This document shows, piece by piece, positions 61,093 through 64,000 of a stretch of 64,000 bases of DNA. The stretch is from Delphinus delphis. Its lineage: Eukaryota; Chordata; Mammalia; Artiodactyla; Delphinidae. Under the pieces are notes generated by a model. That model ran no database searches. It saw only the letters and a list, made by a program, of their open reading frames with translations, and was not told where the DNA came from. How positions within the stretch are numbered: position 1 is the stretch's first letter; every line of letters begins with the position of its first letter. The stretch is from contig NC_082684.1 of NCBI RefSeq assembly GCF_949987515.2, forward strand, positions 45,598,006 through 45,662,005. Direction: 5' to 3'. Both the position numbers and the translations under genes were made by a program.

Positions 61093-61304
61093 TTTTTTTT
61101 TTTTTTTTTTTGCGGTACGCAGGCCTCTCACTGTTGTGGCCTCTCCCGTTGCGGAGCACAGGCTCCGGACGCGCAGGCTCAGCGGCCATGGCTCATGGGC
61201 CCAGCCGCTCCGCGGCATGTGGGATCTTCCCGGACCGGGGCACGAACCCATGTCCCCTGCATCGGCAGGTGGACGCTCAACCACGGCGCCACTAGGGAAG
61301 CCCC
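61093..61304 (-). mobile_element. CHR-type SINE, short form
   Basis: Flanked by cagccttcc (61084-61092, 61305-61313). T18 tail at its left. Sense to KTN1, in the intron upstream of the first coding exon. Confidence 0.92.
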
Positions 61305-62043
61305 CAGCCTTCCATTTTTAAATCATGTGGAAAGGTTCTAACGGAAGGGAAAAAAAACTTAGCCATTCATTACTTTTTCCCAAAAAATATCCACTTTTGA
61401 CACTATTACTATTTAGTTTTCCTCTTACTGTACAATGTTCATGAATACTACTATACATGGAAATAAAGAGGCATTAACTATTACCAATACACTAGATCTC
61501 CATTAAAAGTACCACACTCTTAACTGCAAAGAAAACAAAGGTGGTTCATTCCTCCACTTAAAGATTTAAGTTCATTCACAAACTGTGAGCACCTTTATTC
61601 CAGTTAACTAACAGCCTCATGACATGGTGGGCTACAACAAGGATATGGAAATATAATACAGTAAAAAATCAAAATGTTAGGATATGTCATTTGACACTAA
61701 AATAAATTACAAATAAGATGCTTTTCTCAATTTTTTTCAAGGTACCTCTTACTGTAAAAAAAAGTTATACTGCAAAAACAAGGGCAATCACCATCCTCTC
61801 TTAATAATGTTTAATTAAGAAGCAAAATTTTTAATGGTATTAACACAACCCTGGACTTACTAAGAGAAGGTTTTAACAAGATGAAGGGGAAGAGGAATCA
61901 TGTGCTAACAAAACACTAAAAGGAACTTTATACAGAATTGTTCTTCCCTGATAATTCATGAACTATCCAAGATTTTTAATTTATTAAACATATTTTACTG
62001 TGCCTGTTAGTGGTCAACCAGAAATGCTTTTTAAAAGATGTTT

Positions 62044-62252
62044 GTTTGTTTGTTTGTTTTGTGGTACGCGGGCCTCTCACTGTTGTGGCCTCTCCCGTTG
62101 CGGAGCACAGGCTCCGAACGCGCAGGCTCAGCGGCCATGGCTCACGGGCCCAGCTGCTCCGCAGCATGTGTGATCCTCCCGGAACGGGGCACGACCCCGT
62201 GTCCCCTGCATCGGCAGGCGGACTCTCAACCACTGCGCCACCAGGAAAGCCC
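62044..62252 (-). mobile_element. CHR-type SINE, short form
   Basis: Perfect target duplication taaaagatgttt (62032-62043, 62253-62264). The tail is a GTTT repeat. Confidence 0.93.
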
Positions 62253-63180
62253 TAAAAGATGTTTTGTTTTTGATTTTTGTTTAACATGACCACCTACAGG
62301 CTACAAAGCCTGTTCAACTTGGCTGGGGAATTGGGGGAGAAAAAGGACAAAACAATGACTTAGAACTCTATGGATTTTTGCTTTGAGGAAAGAAAAGAGG
62401 CTAAGGCACTTAGCAGCAACCACAGATGCTGAAAAAAGGTCAAGTCAAAGTCAGAAGGGCTTTGATGAACAGCAAACTGCACCCACATGCAACTTAAGTC
62501 TTAGGAGAGCAAAATCTATGATGAAGCAGAGCAAGAAGCAAACGTTCAGGGAGAAAAGAGGCCATGAGACCACAAGAACTCTGAAACACACATTCCTCAA
62601 ATGTTCTGATGATTTTTCTAGGTCCCTTTTCCAGGTCCCACACGAGCCTGGAAGAATCATGATTTCCATTTCTGGATTTTTCAGAAGATTCCCTTCACAC
62701 AATTCAATTCCCAGTCATGTGAGCTCTTTCTGCAACTAGGAGGAGCCCAACCAAAACACCAAGGCAAATTTAAAGTCAAGAAAGTGTTTGCGTTGCTTTA
62801 ATCCAACATTCCTGATTCTTTATCCCAAGAAATTTACAAAGAAAAGCATATATAAAGATGTTCACAGCAGTATTATATAAAATACAAAAAACTGAGATAG
62901 AATATACAACATCAGAATGGGTTAAATTAGCAAATATCAACTCAATAAAACACTGCTGTTAAAACTGTAAATACTGAGACTTTCTTAAATTCAATTAAAT
63001 ACTGAATAGTCAAAATCACAGTTTTACTTGTATGATCAAAACACCTCATGTATAATAGGTTATTGAGATGAATATGTAAATTAAAGAGTTGTGCCATAAT
63101 CATGGGTGCAGTCTCGCTTGCCTTAATATTTTAAATTTTGTTAGTTTAAGAGAAACTCATAAAAGTTTTAATTCCTTGCT

Positions 63181-63391
63181 TTTTTTTTTTTTTTTTTTTC
63201 TGTACACGAGCCTCTCACTGTTGTGACCTCTCCTGTTGCGGAGCACAGGCTCCGGACATGTAGGCTCAGCAGCCATGGCTCACGGGCCCAGCCGCTCCGC
63301 GGCATGTGGGATCTTCCCAGACCGGGGCACGAATCTGTGTCCCCTGCATCGGCAGGAGGGCTCTCTATCACTGTGCCACCAGGGAAGCCCC
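63181..63391 (-). mobile_element. CHR-type SINE, short form
   Basis: T-run tail at the left, CACCAGGGAAGCCCC at the right. No convincing target duplication could be found. Confidence 0.9.
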
Positions 63392-64000
63392 AAATATTTT
63401 TAACATACAGTTCATTGCTCAACTTTTTAAATTTTTCTACATTAAAACAGAAATTTAAGTAACCATGCTGAATGCACAATATCATACTTTTAAAAGTTTA
63501 AATAAACACAAATTTTAAAAGAACCGTTACTTACATATTACAAGGAAAAATGCAAGCAGTTTGATAGGTATACTATTGAATTTCAAGTAAATGTAAGAAT
63601 TTTGAAATCTCTTTCCTTACTACCACAGTATTTTAGTTACTCTTGCCTCTGACATCATTTTCTTTAAACTAAAAGAACATTTAAAACAAATGACACCAAA
63701 AAACTAATTTTTTAAATTATCTGTGCTTCAACTGATAAAAGTATGTCAACTGGAGTGACTCAAAAGAACCAGTAAGAAAAATATAACAAAAATCCAAGAC
63801 TGAAGTCTGAACAAACTGAAAGTCAATTTTTTTCCACGGATGTATACCGAACAACATACAAGCAAGCATATTTGTAAAGAGCAAGCAAAGATTTGAGGGA
63901 AAGGTAGTTTTCAACCCAGGAACACTTAATTTCTTAGAAGTTCCTGTATAAATCTGTAATGTCTGAACAACTAAATGAATACACCTTGAAAAGATATACA

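Larger units (their letters stand above)
60884..64000 (-). other. KTN1: KTN1 intron upstream of the first coding exon
   Basis: 3.1 kb, incomplete at the right edge. It holds three minus-strand CHR SINEs (61093, 62044, 63181) and otherwise unassigned AT-rich sequence. There is no CpG-rich promoter, so transcription starts outside the window. Confidence 0.7.

Noticed and set aside
60884..64000. KTN1 promoter
   Set aside because: No CpG-rich stretch or other promoter signal; the first coding exon has an upstream acceptor, so the promoter is beyond the right edge.

Overview
The window is mammalian genomic DNA from the cetartiodactyl lineage, most likely a whale or dolphin. It is AT-rich and intron-dominated. 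It carries about 21 tRNA-derived CHR-type SINEs (opening GGCTTCCCTGGTGG or GGACTTCCCTGGTGG) that are typical of Cetacea. I saw no bovine BovB or Bov-A element. The species call is an inference from repeat content.

One protein-coding gene fills the window: KTN1 (kinectin 1, an ER membrane protein with a very long coiled coil). It is read on the minus strand, right to left. I placed 33 coding exons, from the ATG at 60851-60853 to a donor at 881. Their lengths sum to 3267 nt, exactly 1089 codons, with compatible phases at every junction and no stop. They encode the N-terminal signal-anchor helix, the lysine-rich cytoplasmic linker and most of the coiled coil. The remaining C-terminal part, including the published kinesin-binding region, lies beyond position 1. 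The promoter and upstream non-coding exon(s) lie beyond position 64000.

The most striking structure is inside the gene. Coding exons 11-31 (6523-29949) form seven consecutive copies of a three-exon module with exon lengths 69, 38 and 91 nt and phases 0-0, 0-2 and 2-0. Five copies are exactly 198 nt (66 codons); the other two are 189 and 195 nt. Exons at the same position in each module encode visibly related peptides. The coiled coil therefore appears to have grown by tandem duplication of a gene segment. Two further 45-nt, phase 0-0 candidate cassette exons were found in introns, at 43644-43688 (good splice sites) and 32299-32343 (weaker).

Layout by region: 1-880, downstream intron; 881-4284, exons 33 and 32; 4285-29949, the seven modules with SINEs, MIR, L2, hAT, MER20 and old L1 pieces in the introns; 29950-37081, exons 10-6; 37082-39651, two minus-strand SINEs and a decayed L1 end; 39652-39768, exon 5; 39769-53751, a 14-kb intron with a full-length but dead L1 (44849-52968) that itself contains two SINEs; 53752-56952, exons 4-2; 56953-60330, an intron with old L1, hAT and L2; 60331-60883, the first coding exon; 60884-64000, the intron upstream of it with three minus-strand SINEs. 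No RNA gene, CRISPR array or second protein-coding gene was found.
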